From the NCBI RefSeq assembly GCF_035918235.1, contig NZ_CP109485.1, positions 4,712,001-4,776,000 on the forward strand: 64,000 nucleotides of DNA. Direction: 5' to 3'. Both the position numbers and the translations under genes were made by a program. The notes under the pieces are model-generated. The model saw only the letters and a list, made by a program, of their open reading frames with translations, was not told the DNA's origin and ran no database searches. Origin of the DNA: Streptomyces sp. NBC_01445. GTDB taxonomy: Bacteria > Actinomycetota > Actinomycetes > Streptomycetales > Streptomycetaceae. This document shows positions 18,146-25,850 of the stretch, one piece after another (the first letter of the stretch is position 1; each line of letters starts with the position of its first letter).

Positions 18146-18181
18146 CATGAGGCCGCCCCCTCGAAAGGGGACGGCCTCATG
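18146..18181 (-). terminator. Hairpin between rpmG and the MaoC pair
   Basis: 16-bp arms (18146-18161 and 18166-18181, two non-matching positions) around a CGAA loop, directly after the rpmG stop. No U-tract; may process or attenuate the transcript. Confidence 0.6.
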
Positions 18182-18193
18182 TACGAGCCTGAG

Positions 18194-18358
18194 TCAGCGC
18201 GTTTCGCGGTGCGCCGTGTGCTGGTTGCAGCGCGGGCAGTGCTTCTTCATCTCAAGACGGTCCGGGTCGTTACGCCGGTTCTTCTTGGTGATGTAGTTCC
18301 GCTCCTTGCACTCCACGCAGGCCAGCGTGATCTTCGGGCGGACGTCGGTGGCAGCCAC
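18194..18358 (-). CDS. rpmG: 50S ribosomal protein L33 (zinc-ribbon form)
   Basis: Ribosomal protein of 54 residues starting at GTG 18358 with AAGGAGC upstream. Two CxxC pairs are intact ([12 protein letters not shown] and [12 protein letters not shown]), so this is the zinc-binding (C+) version; many Streptomyces also carry a cysteine-free paralogue used under zinc limitation. It lies immediately downstream of tRNA-Met and tRNA-Thr, the usual actinobacterial arrangement, and upstream of the MaoC pair. Confidence 0.96.
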   Translation of the reverse strand: MAATDVRPKITLACVECKERNYITKKNRRNDPDRLEMKKHCPRCNQHTAHRETR

Positions 18359-18445
18359 GTGAGTGCTCCTTGGACGGACGGTTGACGGATGAACGCATGA
18401 ATAGTAGCCGACCGGAGGACCGACCCCACAATCGGCTACTGTGTG

Positions 18446-18518
18446 TAGCGGTGACCGGACTTGAACCGGTGACACAGCGATTATGAGCCGCTTGCTCTAC
18501 CGACTGAGCTACACCGCT
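18446..18518 (-). tRNA. tRNA-Met (CAT anticodon, elongator)
   Basis: Minus-strand cloverleaf with acceptor AGCGGTG paired to CACCGCT, D-arm GCTCAGTCGGTAGAGC, anticodon stem-loop AGCGGCTCATAATCGCT and T-arm CCGGTTCAAGTCCGG. The first acceptor pair is a standard A-U, which does not discriminate by itself; the genomic place between tRNA-Thr and rpmG fits elongator Met. Confidence 0.95.
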
Positions 18519-18563
18519 TTGATGCGATGCCCCTCACCCGAAGGTGAGGGAACTTCACACCAG

Positions 18564-18636
18564 AGCCCCAATACGGAATCGAACCGTAGACCTTCTCCTT
18601 ACCATGGAGACGCTCTACCGACTGAGCTATTGGGGC
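18564..18636 (-). tRNA. tRNA-Thr (GGT anticodon)
   Basis: Minus-strand cloverleaf with acceptor GCCCCAA/TTGGGGC, anticodon stem-loop TCTCCATGGTAAGGAGA (anticodon GGT) and T-arm ACGGTTCGATTCCGT. It is first in the tRNA-Thr/tRNA-Met/rpmG unit and 12 bp from a good promoter. Confidence 0.96.
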
Positions 18637-18647
18637 GAGCGATGAAG

Positions 18648-18677
18648 ACATTACACGCTCGCCCGCCGATCGCCCAA
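18648..18677 (-). promoter_or_regulatory. Promoter of the tRNA-Thr/tRNA-Met/rpmG unit
   Basis: -35 TTGGGC (18672-18677), 18-base spacer, -10 TAATGT (18648-18653) on the minus strand, 11 bases from the tRNA-Thr 5' end. The remaining upstream stretch to 18944 holds only the 21-bp tandem repeat at 18781-18822. Confidence 0.65.
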
Positions 18678-18780
18678 ATCCGTTTCGCGGCCGCCCCCCA
18701 GGGGCAGGACCACGGCCGTTCCGGAGCCGCAACAACCGCCCACGACCGCCTCATCGGCACCACGCACCACAGCAGTACGA

Positions 18781-18822
18781 CTATTGCGCTCCTCCGCGAA
18801 GCTATTGCGCTCCTCCGCAAAG
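18781..18822. repeat. Tandem 21-bp duplication upstream of tRNA-Thr
   Basis: Two adjacent copies (18781-18801 and 18802-18822) of a unit starting CTATTGCGCTCCTCCGC, differing at one base. It lies in the 308-bp gap between the divergent tRNA-Thr and the amidohydrolase-like gene. No other feature is seen there besides the tRNA promoter. Confidence 0.8.
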
Positions 18823-18944
18823 CGGGCCTGCCGCAGCTCTAGGCTCGACCCGCGCTGCGTGATCTTGTGCGCCCCTTCCGGCCCGCCTCCGGTCCGGGGC
18901 GGCCCCCGCCCACGCGGCCGCCGCCCCCGAACCCCAGGAGCGCG

Positions 18945-20207
18945 ATGCCCGACAGCCAGCCGCAGCACCCCCGCTCCCCCGGCAACGACTCCGCCGCCGA
19001 GAGCACCGCCCTCCTCCTGTGCGGTGCCCGGCTCACCGACGGCCGGACCGTGGACGTGCGGCTCGACGACGAGCGCATCGAGGCCGTCGGCACGGCCGGC
19101 AGCCTCACCGCCCCCTCCGCGCGCGTGGACCTCGGCGGCTACCTCCTGCTCCCTGCCCCCGCCGAACCCCACGCCCATGGCGACACGGCGCTGTCCGAGG
19201 AGACGGAGGGGCCGGTGTCGTACGACGGGCCCGACGTGCAGCGGCGGGCCACCGAGGCCGCGCTGCTCCAGCTCGGGCACGGGGCCACCGCGCAGCGCGC
19301 GCATGTGCGGATCGGAGATCTGCAGGGCCTCGGCCCGATGGAGGCGGTGCTCCAGGCGTGGCGGTCGCTGCGCGGCCTGGCCGATCTGCGGACCGTGGCG
19401 ATGCCCCGGCTCCTGACGGGCCTCGCGGGGGCCGACGGCCTGTCGATGCTGCGGGACGCGGTGAAGATGGGCGCGTCCGTGGTGGGCGGGTGCCCGGATC
19501 TCGACCCCGACCCGACCGGCTACGTGGAGGCGGTCCTCGAGGTCGCGGCGGAGCACGGCTGCGCGGTGGATCTGCATACGGACGGCGGTGATCCGGCACG
19601 GCTCGGGCGGATCGCGACGATGGCCGGAGGGCTGCGGCCCGGCGTCACGATCGGGCCGTGCGGCGGGCTCGGGCGGCTGCCGCGCGAGGTCGCCGCGCGC
19701 ACCGCCGACCGACTCGCCGCCGCGGGCGTCACGGTGGTCTGCCTGCCGCAGGGCGGCTGCGCGGGCGTCGACCGTCGCGGCACGGCTCCCGTACGGCTCC
19801 TGCGTGCGGCCGGCGTGCGGGTCGCGGCGGGCAGCGGGGCGCTGCGCGACATGGCGAACCCGGTGGGGCGCGGCGATCCGTTGGAGGCCGCGCACCTGCT
19901 GGTCTCGCGCTACGGGCTGCGCCCCGAGGAGGCGTACGACTGCGTCAGCGGGGCAGCGCGGGCAGCGCTCGGGCTGCCCGAGGTGCGGGTGGAGGCGGGC
20001 TTCCCCGCGGAGCTCGTCGCCGTGCGCGGCGACCGGCTCGCGGGTGCGCTCTCACTCGCGTACAGCCGGATCGTGGTGCACCGGGGGCGGGTGGTGGCGC
20101 GCACCAGTGCGGTGCGGGAGTACTGCGACTCGGCGTCGGCGCTCGATCTGCCGCGGCAGGGGCGAGCGGGGATGCCGATGGAGGGCGGGGGCTGCGGGCA
20201 GGAGTGA
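18945..20207 (+). CDS. Cytosine-deaminase-like amidohydrolase with degenerate active site
   Basis: Amidohydrolase-fold protein of 420 residues; ATG 18945 has CAGGAG four bases upstream and removes a Pro-rich out-of-family extension. The first metal motif EPHAHGDTAL aligns with EPHIHLDTT of CodA, and the DLHTD His is kept. The catalytic Glu (HCDE in CodA) is Gly here (HTDGGD), the next His (SH.T) is replaced in IGPCGGL, and the Asp of the HDD motif is absent in GSGALRDMANP. The fold is therefore clear but classical deaminase chemistry looks lost. The role could be structural, ligand-binding or a different reaction. Alignment was made by eye. Confidence 0.8.
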   Translation: MPDSQPQHPRSPGNDSAAESTALLLCGARLTDGRTVDVRLDDERIEAVGTAGSLTAPSARVDLGGYLLLPAPAEPHAHGDTALSEETEGPVSYDGPDVQRRATEAALLQLGHGATAQRAHVRIGDLQGLGPMEAVLQAWRSLRGLADLRTVAMPRLLTGLAGADGLSMLRDAVKMGASVVGGCPDLDPDPTGYVEAVLEVAAEHGCAVDLHTDGGDPARLGRIATMAGGLRPGVTIGPCGGLGRLPREVAARTADRLAAAGVTVVCLPQGGCAGVDRRGTAPVRLLRAAGVRVAAGSGALRDMANPVGRGDPLEAAHLLVSRYGLRPEEAYDCVSGAARAALGLPEVRVEAGFPAELVAVRGDRLAGALSLAYSRIVVHRGRVVARTSAVREYCDSASALDLPRQGRAGMPMEGGGCGQE

Positions 20208-20209
20208 AA

Positions 20210-20231
20210 GGGCCCGCCCGCACGCGGGCCC
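20210..20231 (+). terminator. Hairpin after the amidohydrolase-like gene
   Basis: GGGCCCGC (20210-20217) pairs with GCGGGCCC (20224-20231), followed by CCTTGACT. It starts three bases after the stop codon; modest U-tract. Confidence 0.65.
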
Positions 20232-20285
20232 CCTTGACTCCTGTGAAGCCCATCTGCCGCCCTCCCCCGGGGCGTTGACCAACTG

Positions 20286-21359
20286 TCAGAAGCCGCCCAT
20301 CGGGGTGCCCATCATGAACGGGTTGCCGCCCGCGAGCTCGCCGAGCGGGACCTCGGTCGCGCCGGACGGTGCGCTGATGTCGCCCGCCTTGCCGAACTTG
20401 AGCACCAGCGGGACCTTGGCGCCCTTCTTGCCGTCGGCGAGGGTCGCGAGGTCGAAGGAGATCTTCGACAGCGTGCCGTTGGTGATGGAGAAGTCGACGG
20501 CCACCTTCTTGGCGGGGGCGTCCTTGAGGTCCTTGGCGGTGGGAAATCCGGCGCCGGGCGGCAGTTCGTCCTTCAGGGGGCCGAGCTTGTCGAAGAGGTC
20601 CGTCAGGAGCTCGCGGAAGGACGCCTTGGCGACGATGCGCTCCGTGCCGTCCTTGGTGCCGGCGCTGCGGAGCGTGACGTCGTCGGCGATGACGCCGCGC
20701 AGGGCCTTGAGGACCTTCCGCTGAGTCTTCTCGTCCACGCCGCCGGAACGCTTGGAGTTCTCGCCCGACGTGCTCTTCCGGACGTCCGAGACGTCCACCT
20801 TGACCCACTCGCCTTCGAGGGCCTTCGCGAGCCCCTCCTCACCCTTCGGGAGGTCCTTCGACGAGGGGAGGGGGAAGCCCATGAGCTCCGACGACTTCTG
20901 CATGTCGAGGCGGAAGTAGACGAAGTCTCCGGCGAACCGGTACTCGGCCAGGGTGCCGCCCTTGACCGACACCTTCGCGCCCATCCCGACGAAGTCCTTC
21001 TCGCCTGAGTCGGACAGCGGCTTCTTCGACCGTACGGAGAAGGTGACGTGGGCACCGGCGAACGCCTTGGCGATCGTCGGCGGCATGGCCTCGTCGCCCT
21101 GTCCGCCGGCCAGCTCCATGAGCGCGTCCGGCTTCGCGTCGAGGCCCAACTCGAAGGACAGCGACTTCTGTTCGCCGAGCTTGTCGGCGGCCTTGTCGAT
21201 CTTCTGACCGGCCGTCAGGTTCTCGACGGTGCCGCAGGCGGAGGTGGTCGCGAGCAGCAGGGCGGCGCAGGCGGCCGCGGTGAGGGTGGTGGTGCGTATG
21301 GCGCTGATGTCTGTCTCCCGCAGAGGTCCGATGAGAGACCCGGCGGCCGTCGGCGGCAC
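20286..21359 (-). CDS. Putative lipoprotein (LppX/LolA-like) with uncertain start
   Basis: Exported lipoprotein of about 340-357 residues. The signal region IRTTTLTAAACAALLLATTS ends in lipobox Cys (SACG). The mature protein has repeated beta-rich stretches and DUF-like segments (VTFSVRSKKPL, WVKVDVSDV, KKVAVDFSITNGTLSKISFD) similar in style to mycobacterial LppX/LprG lipid-carrier proteins. GTG 21359 is the nearest canonical start but has no ribosome-binding site; an ATC at 21308 lies six bases after GGGAG where an ATG would be expected. It is divergent from the SDR gene at 21436. Confidence 0.75.
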   Translation of the reverse strand: MPPTAAGSLIGPLRETDISAIRTTTLTAAACAALLLATTSACGTVENLTAGQKIDKAADKLGEQKSLSFELGLDAKPDALMELAGGQGDEAMPPTIAKAFAGAHVTFSVRSKKPLSDSGEKDFVGMGAKVSVKGGTLAEYRFAGDFVYFRLDMQKSSELMGFPLPSSKDLPKGEEGLAKALEGEWVKVDVSDVRKSTSGENSKRSGGVDEKTQRKVLKALRGVIADDVTLRSAGTKDGTERIVAKASFRELLTDLFDKLGPLKDELPPGAGFPTAKDLKDAPAKKVAVDFSITNGTLSKISFDLATLADGKKGAKVPLVLKFGKAGDISAPSGATEVPLGELAGGNPFMMGTPMGGF

Positions 21360-21435
21360 GGGTCGCTGATGAGACCCACGAGGCGCCCGCAAGGTTGCGC
21401 GGCGAACGGGGTCGGCCCGGCGTACGGTCGGAAGC

Positions 21436-22092
21436 ATGCGCATTGTCATCGCTGGTGGTCATGGTCAGATCGCGCTGCGGCTCGAGCGTCTGCTCGCCGC
21501 ACGCGGAGACGAGGTCGCGGGCGTCATCCGCCGCGCCGAGCAGGCGGACGACCTGCGGGAGGCCGGGGCCGAGCCCCTTGTGTGCGACCTGGAATCGGCG
21601 TCCGTGGAGGAGGTCGCCGGGCTTCTGGAGGGCGCGGACGCGGCGGTGTTCGCGGCCGGCGCGGGGCCGGGCAGCACGGCCGGGCGCAAAGACACGGTGG
21701 ACCGCGGGGCGGCCGTGCTGTTCGCGGACGCGGCGGAGCGGGCCGGGGTCCGGCGGTACGTCGTGGTGTCGTCGATGGGCGCGGACCCGGCCCATCAGGG
21801 TGACGAGGTCTTCGACGCGTATCTGCGGGCCAAGGGCGAGGCGGACGTGTCCGTACGGGCCCGGTCCGGTCTGGACTGGACGATCCTGCGTCCCGGGATG
21901 CTCACGGACGACGCGGGCACCGGACTCGTACGTCTGGAGGCGTCCACCGGGCGGGGTCCGGTGCCGCGGGACGATGTGGCGGCGGTGCTCGCGGAGCTGG
22001 TGGACACCCCCGCCACCGCGGGGCTGACGCTGGAGCTGATCTCCGGGTCGGCGCCGGTGATGGTGGCGGTCAAGTCGGTCGCGGGGAACTGA
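21436..22092 (+). CDS. NAD(P)-binding protein, atypical SDR
   Basis: Product of 218 residues with a Rossmann start MRIVIAGGHGQIALRLERLL and the atypical SDR features YVVVSSMGAD and YLRAKGEADVSVR plus LDWTILRPGML. Such proteins (SDR_a5 type) reduce flavins, quinones or unknown ketones, or sense NAD(P)H. No partner is evident; a small Cys-containing protein gene is convergent 7 bp downstream. The gene starts 76 bp from the divergent lipoprotein. Confidence 0.88.
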   Translation: MRIVIAGGHGQIALRLERLLAARGDEVAGVIRRAEQADDLREAGAEPLVCDLESASVEEVAGLLEGADAAVFAAGAGPGSTAGRKDTVDRGAAVLFADAAERAGVRRYVVVSSMGADPAHQGDEVFDAYLRAKGEADVSVRARSGLDWTILRPGMLTDDAGTGLVRLEASTGRGPVPRDDVAAVLAELVDTPATAGLTLELISGSAPVMVAVKSVAGN

Positions 22093-22099
22093 GCGCGGT

Positions 22100-22324
22100 T
22101 CAGAAGAGCGGGAGCTGGCCGGGCACTGTCGGGACCACGTAGCCGTCGAGGGACGGCTGCGCGGCGCCGAGCTGCGCCGGCCTGCGGGAGCCGGGGCAGG
22201 ACACGAGTTCGCCCGCGCTGCGGGCCCCGGGCGGGTCGTGGCGGGCGAAGCGGCCGGCCACGACGGCGATGTCGCGGCGGCACTCGGGGCAGTTTCTGCG
22301 GCGAGACGCCGACGGTACGGACAT
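22100..22324 (-). CDS. Small conserved-looking protein with CxxC motif
   Basis: Product of 74 residues, [20 protein letters not shown] at the start and ending [11 protein letters not shown]. One CxxC pair (CPEC) and a third Cys (VSCPGS) suggest a zinc knuckle or incomplete ribbon. The ribosome-binding site is weak. It is convergent with the SDR gene. Not recognised as a named family; kept because codon use is typical for the genome and the ORF fits the gap exactly. Confidence 0.55.
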   Translation of the reverse strand: MSVPSASRRRNCPECRRDIAVVAGRFARHDPPGARSAGELVSCPGSRRPAQLGAAQPSLDGYVVPTVPGQLPLF

Positions 22325-22399
22325 GGGATCAGTCTGCGCCACGGGGCGTCCGAGGATCCGAAGAAGCCCTCTCCGGACGGCGATGTCACGGTCCGCGGG

Positions 22400-22440
22400 G
22401 CTTCCTGAGGCTTCCCTGAGGGCTTCCCTGGGAGCTTCCC
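22400..22440. repeat. Degenerate GCTTCCCTGAGG repeats upstream of nadE
   Basis: Three to four imperfect copies of GGCTTCCCTGAG in tandem. Together with repeated CGTCCCGTCCA units at about 22475-22500 they occupy the 262-bp gap before nadE; no gene is seen there. Confidence 0.55.
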
Positions 22441-22586
22441 GCCATGTGGCGGCGCCGGACTCACAGCCTGCCTCGTCCACGTCCCGTCCACGTCCCGTCC
22501 CGGCGCATCCCGCGCCCCCTGGCCTCCCGGGTACCCCCAGTAGGGTGGGCGCGACAGCACCCCATGAACCGGAGCAAGGAGCAGAC

Positions 22587-23417
22587 GTGAGCGAGTCGGC
22601 GTCTAACGACCTGCAGCAGGAGATCGCCCGGGAGCTCCAGGTCGCCGAGACCTTCGAGGCCGAGCGTGAGATCGAACGGCGGGTGGCCTTCCTCACCGAG
22701 CGGCTGACCTCCACCGGCCTGCGCTCCCTCGTGCTCGGCATCAGCGGCGGTGTCGACTCCACCACCGCCGGCCGGCTGTGCCAGCTCGCCGTGGAGCGGG
22801 CCCGGGCCGCCGGACACGAAGCGCGGTTCTACGCGATGCGGCTGCCCTACGGGATTCAGGCCGACGAGCACGACGCCCAGCTCGCGCTCTCCTTCATCCG
22901 GGCCGACCACGTACTGACCGTGGACATCAAGCCCGCCAGCGACGCCGCGATCGAGGCCGCACTGGCCGCCGACGTGAGCTTCCGCGACGAGGGCCACCAG
23001 GACTTCGTGCACGGCAACATCAAGGCCCGGCAGCGCATGGTCGCCCAGTACGCGGTGGCCGGCGCGCACAACGGCCTGGTCGTCGGCACCGACCACGCCG
23101 CCGAGGCCGTCTCCGGCTTCTTCACGAAGTTCGGCGACGGCGCCGCCGACCTGGTCCCGCTGACCGGCCTGACCAAGCGCCGGGTGCGCGCCGTCGCGGA
23201 CTCGCTGGGCGCACCCGCCGAGCTGGTGTGGAAGGTCCCCACGGCCGACCTGGAGACCCTCGACCCGGGCAAGGCCGACGAGGACGCGCTCGGGGTCACC
23301 TACGACGACATCGACGACTTCCTGGAGGGCAAGCCGGTCGACGGGCGGGCCTTCGAGACGATCGTCCACCGCTACCGCCTCACCGACCACAAGCGCCAAC
23401 TCCCCATCGCGCCCTAG
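22587..23417 (+). CDS. nadE: NH3-dependent NAD+ synthetase
   Basis: Last step of NAD biosynthesis: deamido-NAD + ATP + NH3 to NAD+. GTG 22587, with AAGGAG five bases upstream, gives 276 residues. It has the ATP-pyrophosphatase P-loop [14 protein letters not shown], then [10 protein letters not shown], the [20 protein letters not shown] substrate segment and a C-terminal [12 protein letters not shown] motif. It is the ammonia-only form of about 275 residues without a glutaminase domain. A perfect terminator and then the left end of an integrative element follow. Confidence 0.97.
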   Translation: MSESASNDLQQEIARELQVAETFEAEREIERRVAFLTERLTSTGLRSLVLGISGGVDSTTAGRLCQLAVERARAAGHEARFYAMRLPYGIQADEHDAQLALSFIRADHVLTVDIKPASDAAIEAALAADVSFRDEGHQDFVHGNIKARQRMVAQYAVAGAHNGLVVGTDHAAEAVSGFFTKFGDGAADLVPLTGLTKRRVRAVADSLGAPAELVWKVPTADLETLDPGKADEDALGVTYDDIDDFLEGKPVDGRAFETIVHRYRLTDHKRQLPIAP

Positions 23418-23442
23418 AAGGCTCTGCTCGCCGGGGATGCAA

Positions 23443-23486
23443 AGAACCCCCTCCGAACTGCGTTTCCGCAGTTCGGAGGGGGTTCT
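23443..23486 (+). terminator. Strong bidirectional-type hairpin after nadE
   Basis: A perfect 20-bp stem (23443-23462 with 23467-23486) with a TTTC loop. Its end is seven bases from the left 48-bp attachment repeat, so it marks the original chromosomal junction. Confidence 0.9.
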
Positions 23487-23492
23487 CCACTA

Positions 23493-23540
23493 TGTGGCGG
23501 CGCCAGGATTCGAACCTGGGAAGGCTGAGCCGGCAGATTT
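23493..23540. repeat. Left attachment site (48-bp direct repeat)
   Basis: Identical over 48 bp to 29858-29905, with the next base differing and CAGTC again shared. On the minus strand it reads as the 3' half of tRNA-Tyr (variable arm, T-arm GGTTCGAATCC, acceptor end). No 5' half follows, so it is the displaced original tRNA end rather than a tRNA gene. Confidence 0.92.
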
Positions 23541-23633
23541 GCAGTCCCCACAGGCGAGTGGGTCTGACCTGGCCCTTTTCTGAGGGACTAGCGCGTTGCC
23601 CCACGCTGGCCCCGCTAGGGCGTGTCCGGCGCT

Positions 23634-23702
23634 ATGGATGCGGTCGAGGCGATGGCTGATCCGGAGGGCCGGGCTAAGGCGATCTGTGAGGTGCTGGCCT
23701 AG
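23634..23702 (+). pseudogene. 22-codon remnant next to the left attachment site
   Basis: ATG 23634 opens MDAVEAMADPEGRAKAICEV and stops after 22 codons at TAG. The Ala/Glu-rich start resembles N-termini of small DNA-binding proteins of actinobacterial elements, but that is only an impression. The stop overlaps the end of the convergent secreted-protein gene. Low confidence. Confidence 0.3.
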
Positions 23703-24238
23703 ATGTCGCCGACGGCGAACTGCTCGATCGTCGCGCCGTAGTCGGTGAGGCCCCCGACCACGCAACGGGCGCCGAGCTCGGTCAGGTTGCTGGTGGTGCG
23801 GCCGCTGCCACGTGCGGTGCCTCCCGCGAAGGCGCCGGTGGCGATGGAGCCGCCTTCCAGGGAGAAGGACTGCGTGTCGCCGCGGAACGTCGTCTGGTCG
23901 ATGACCGTGCGGGTTCCGTCGTTCCAGTAGATCGTCGCCTTGGCGTAGCCGGGCCCGATGGGGCCGGGGCACTGGGCGGGAAGGCTGGCTTGGAATTGGA
24001 TCGAGCCGCCGGTGATCTTCGGGTGGGATTTGGATGTGCAGTTGCCCATGTCGCCATTGGCGGACAGCTGCAACGTCTTCTTGGCGAAGGTGATGCCGGG
24101 GTTGTACTGCACGCTGAGGGCGCCGCCATTGCAGACGACATGGCCGATGTCGGCCGGGGCTGCGGCCGATGCCTGGCCGAGGGGGGACAGAGCGATCGCC
24201 GCGGCGGCAACAGCCGCCGACATGAGGGGACTACGCAC
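23699..24238 (-). CDS. Secreted protein of unknown function with four Cys
   Basis: GTG 24238 (GAGG seven bases upstream) gives 179 residues: signal peptide with PLGQASA-A cleavage region, then a mature domain of about 150 residues. It has four cysteines (HVVC, MGNC, PAQC, GARC), likely two disulfides, and beta-rich sequence such as ITGGSIQFQASLPAQCPGPI. No enzyme motif was recognised. It lies inside the integrative element in a region of lower GC, near two other exported-protein genes; such cargo may act at the cell surface or on competitors, but this is speculation. Confidence 0.75.
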   Translation of the reverse strand: MRSPLMSAAVAAAAIALSPLGQASAAAPADIGHVVCNGGALSVQYNPGITFAKKTLQLSANGDMGNCTSKSHPKITGGSIQFQASLPAQCPGPIGPGYAKATIYWNDGTRTVIDQTTFRGDTQSFSLEGGSIATGAFAGGTARGSGRTTSNLTELGARCVVGGLTDYGATIEQFAVGDI

Positions 24239-24414
24239 GTGAGGGCCTCGTTCCAACTAGCTGGATGGGGCGAACACGGGAAGCGAATCCGATTTCGCAT
24301 GGGCCAGCCCGCGCCGCACCATCGGGCCGTCACAACGCCACCCGACCGGAGCACGCACCGCAACCGTGCAGGTCAGGCGCCCGGCAGCGAGGCCGGGCAC
24401 CTGCTTCCACTTCG

Positions 24415-24443
24415 GCGGTCGCCAGCCCTGGCTCGGCGACCGC
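24415..24443 (-). terminator. Hairpin downstream of the secreted-protein gene at 24576
   Basis: GCGGTCGCC (24415-24423) pairs with GGCGACCGC (24435-24443). It lies in the 337-bp gap between two secreted-protein genes; the rest of this gap shows no ORF with genome-like codon use. No strong U-tract. Confidence 0.4.
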
Positions 24444-24575
24444 GCCGCTCAGTCAATTTCCACGATGAGCGGTACGCCCCCGCGTCAGGCCCAGTTCGCA
24501 CATGCGGCCTGATCGCACAGGTACTCAGTATCGAGCTAAGCCGATAGACCGGTTAGTGACCCACGAGTGGTGTGA

Positions 24576-24995
24576 CTAGAGGACGGCGACGGTGAACGTG
24601 ACGTCAACCGGCTGGTGGTTGTCGCTGTAGACGCTGGTTACCGAGATGATGTCGGTGCCGCGGGGGCAGCCAGTCACACCGTATCCGGCAGTCCGCACGG
24701 TGACGCTGGCGCCGCCGTTGTTGGCTGTGGCGAGGATCGCCGCATTCTGCAGGTCGTCGATGTCCGGGTCCGACACCTTGAGGCAGTACGTCCCTACCTT
24801 GGGGTGCGTTACCTCGGAGATGTTCTTGGCTGCCAGGAGCGTGCCGGGCTCGTGGACCATCGCGGCCGCGCGGGCGTAGGGGGCGTACATGTCGGCCGGT
24901 ACCGCGTTCGCCGTGCCGGCCAGGACGGGAACCGACACCAGGGCGGCGACCGTGACGGCGATGGCGCGACTGCGCCTGGTGATGCTGTGAGACAT
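24576..24995 (-). CDS. Small secreted protein, intact member of a tandem pair
   Basis: ATG 24995 with AAGGAAG upstream gives 139 residues: basic start, hydrophobic core AIAVTVAALVSVPVLAG, cleavage near ANA-VPA. The mature domain of about 107 residues has two cysteines (GTYCLKV, VTGCPRG) and ends DVTFTVAVL. The next gene upstream (25103-25529) encodes a clear paralogue with matching landmarks (YA.A.A, K.I..VT.P.VG.YC, ..C....D...V, DV.F....). Family not recognised; a small beta-sandwich exported protein is likely. Confidence 0.8.
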   Translation of the reverse strand: MSHSITRRSRAIAVTVAALVSVPVLAGTANAVPADMYAPYARAAAMVHEPGTLLAAKNISEVTHPKVGTYCLKVSDPDIDDLQNAAILATANNGGASVTVRTAGYGVTGCPRGTDIISVTSVYSDNHQPVDVTFTVAVL

Positions 24996-25102
24996 GGGAG
25001 TACTTCCTTCTTGTCGGCTGCGTTGCCCCGGAGGTTGCCGGGGAGCGGCCAGGTTGCCCTGGGACGGGCGGTCCCCGGGTCCCTGCTGTTCGGACGGGAT
25101 GA

Positions 25103-25529
25103 TCAGGGGACGAGGAGCATGAAGGGCACGTCGACGTAACTGCCGCTGGCGGTGCCGATGTAGACGGTCACCGTGTCGTCCGCGTTCGAGCACTCGGGGG
25201 ACGGGGTGGTGCGCACCAGCGCAGCTGCAAAGGGCGAGCTGCCCGCAGCTACCAGGGTCACGACCGGGGTGCTGCGACTGACGTCGATCTTCGTGGCGTC
25301 GTCGAAGGTCACGCAGTACAGGCCGACACCGGGTTTGGTGACTGACTTGATTCCCTTGGACTGGGCGCGGGTTCCGTCCGCGTTGATCTGAGCGGATGCC
25401 TGCGCGTAGCTTGGCCTTGATGGGTGAATCGTCCGCGATGGCCACACCCCCGAGGACTCCTGCGGACACGAGGGCCACCGCTACGGCTGTCCCGATGACT
25501 CCCCGGCGGGTCCTGGCGGTCTTGATCAT
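25103..25529 (-). pseudogene. Frameshifted paralogue of the adjacent secreted protein
   Basis: ATG 25529 has GGAAGGA upstream and encodes a good signal peptide (MIKTARTRRGVIGTAVAVAL...GGVAIADDSPIK). About 40 codons in, near 25405-25420, the homologous reading moves to another frame, which continues SYAQASAQINADGT to DVPFMLLVP and stops at 25103. Joined, the two parts give an export protein of about 140 residues aligned end to end with the 24576-24995 product. A one-base indel (real or a sequencing error) explains the break. It is the first gene after the palindromic operator. Confidence 0.8.
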
Positions 25530-25572
25530 GATTTCCTTCCCTGACTGGGCGTGATCGCCATGGCGACAGGAT

Positions 25573-25604
25573 CACTGTCTGTGTATATATGGATACAGAC
25601 AGTG
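25573..25604. promoter_or_regulatory. Large palindromic operator upstream of the secreted-protein genes
   Basis: Perfect 10-bp arms CACTGTCTGT (25573-25582) and ACAGACAGTG (25595-25604) around a 12-bp AT-rich centre (GTATATATGGAT). It lies 44 bp before the start at 25529, where it would cover the promoter, and about 250 bp before the plus-strand genes. Such sites are bound by GntR-type regulators (KorSA/Pra-like) of actinobacterial elements, though no such regulator gene remains here. Confidence 0.75.
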
Positions 25605-25850
25605 ACTAGCAGCCGGCGGGCAAATCACTCACCCAAAGAGATCAAGAACGGCCCTTTCCGGGAGGAAGGTCAACGGCAGCTGCACCGGCGCCTGCCCCCA
25701 CTGCCGGCCTGACACCGAGCTAGGCATTCAGGACTGAGAGAAGCCTGGCCGGAAGGAAGGGATGGAGACCGGGCGGGGCTCCGCGGAAATCCTCCGAGGC
25801 CAACACCCGTACCGCATGCACGCACCGGCCATTCGGGTGACCATGGACGC

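Noticed and set aside
23493-23575. A second tRNA-Tyr gene beside nadE
   Set aside because: Only the 3' half matches; the anticodon-side sequence after 23540 diverges and no 5' acceptor strand exists, so it is an attachment-site copy.
24576-25529. A single 317-residue protein covering both secreted genes
   Set aside because: The middle of that frame is low-quality sequence between a signal peptide and a second complete signal peptide; two genes, one frameshifted, explain it better.
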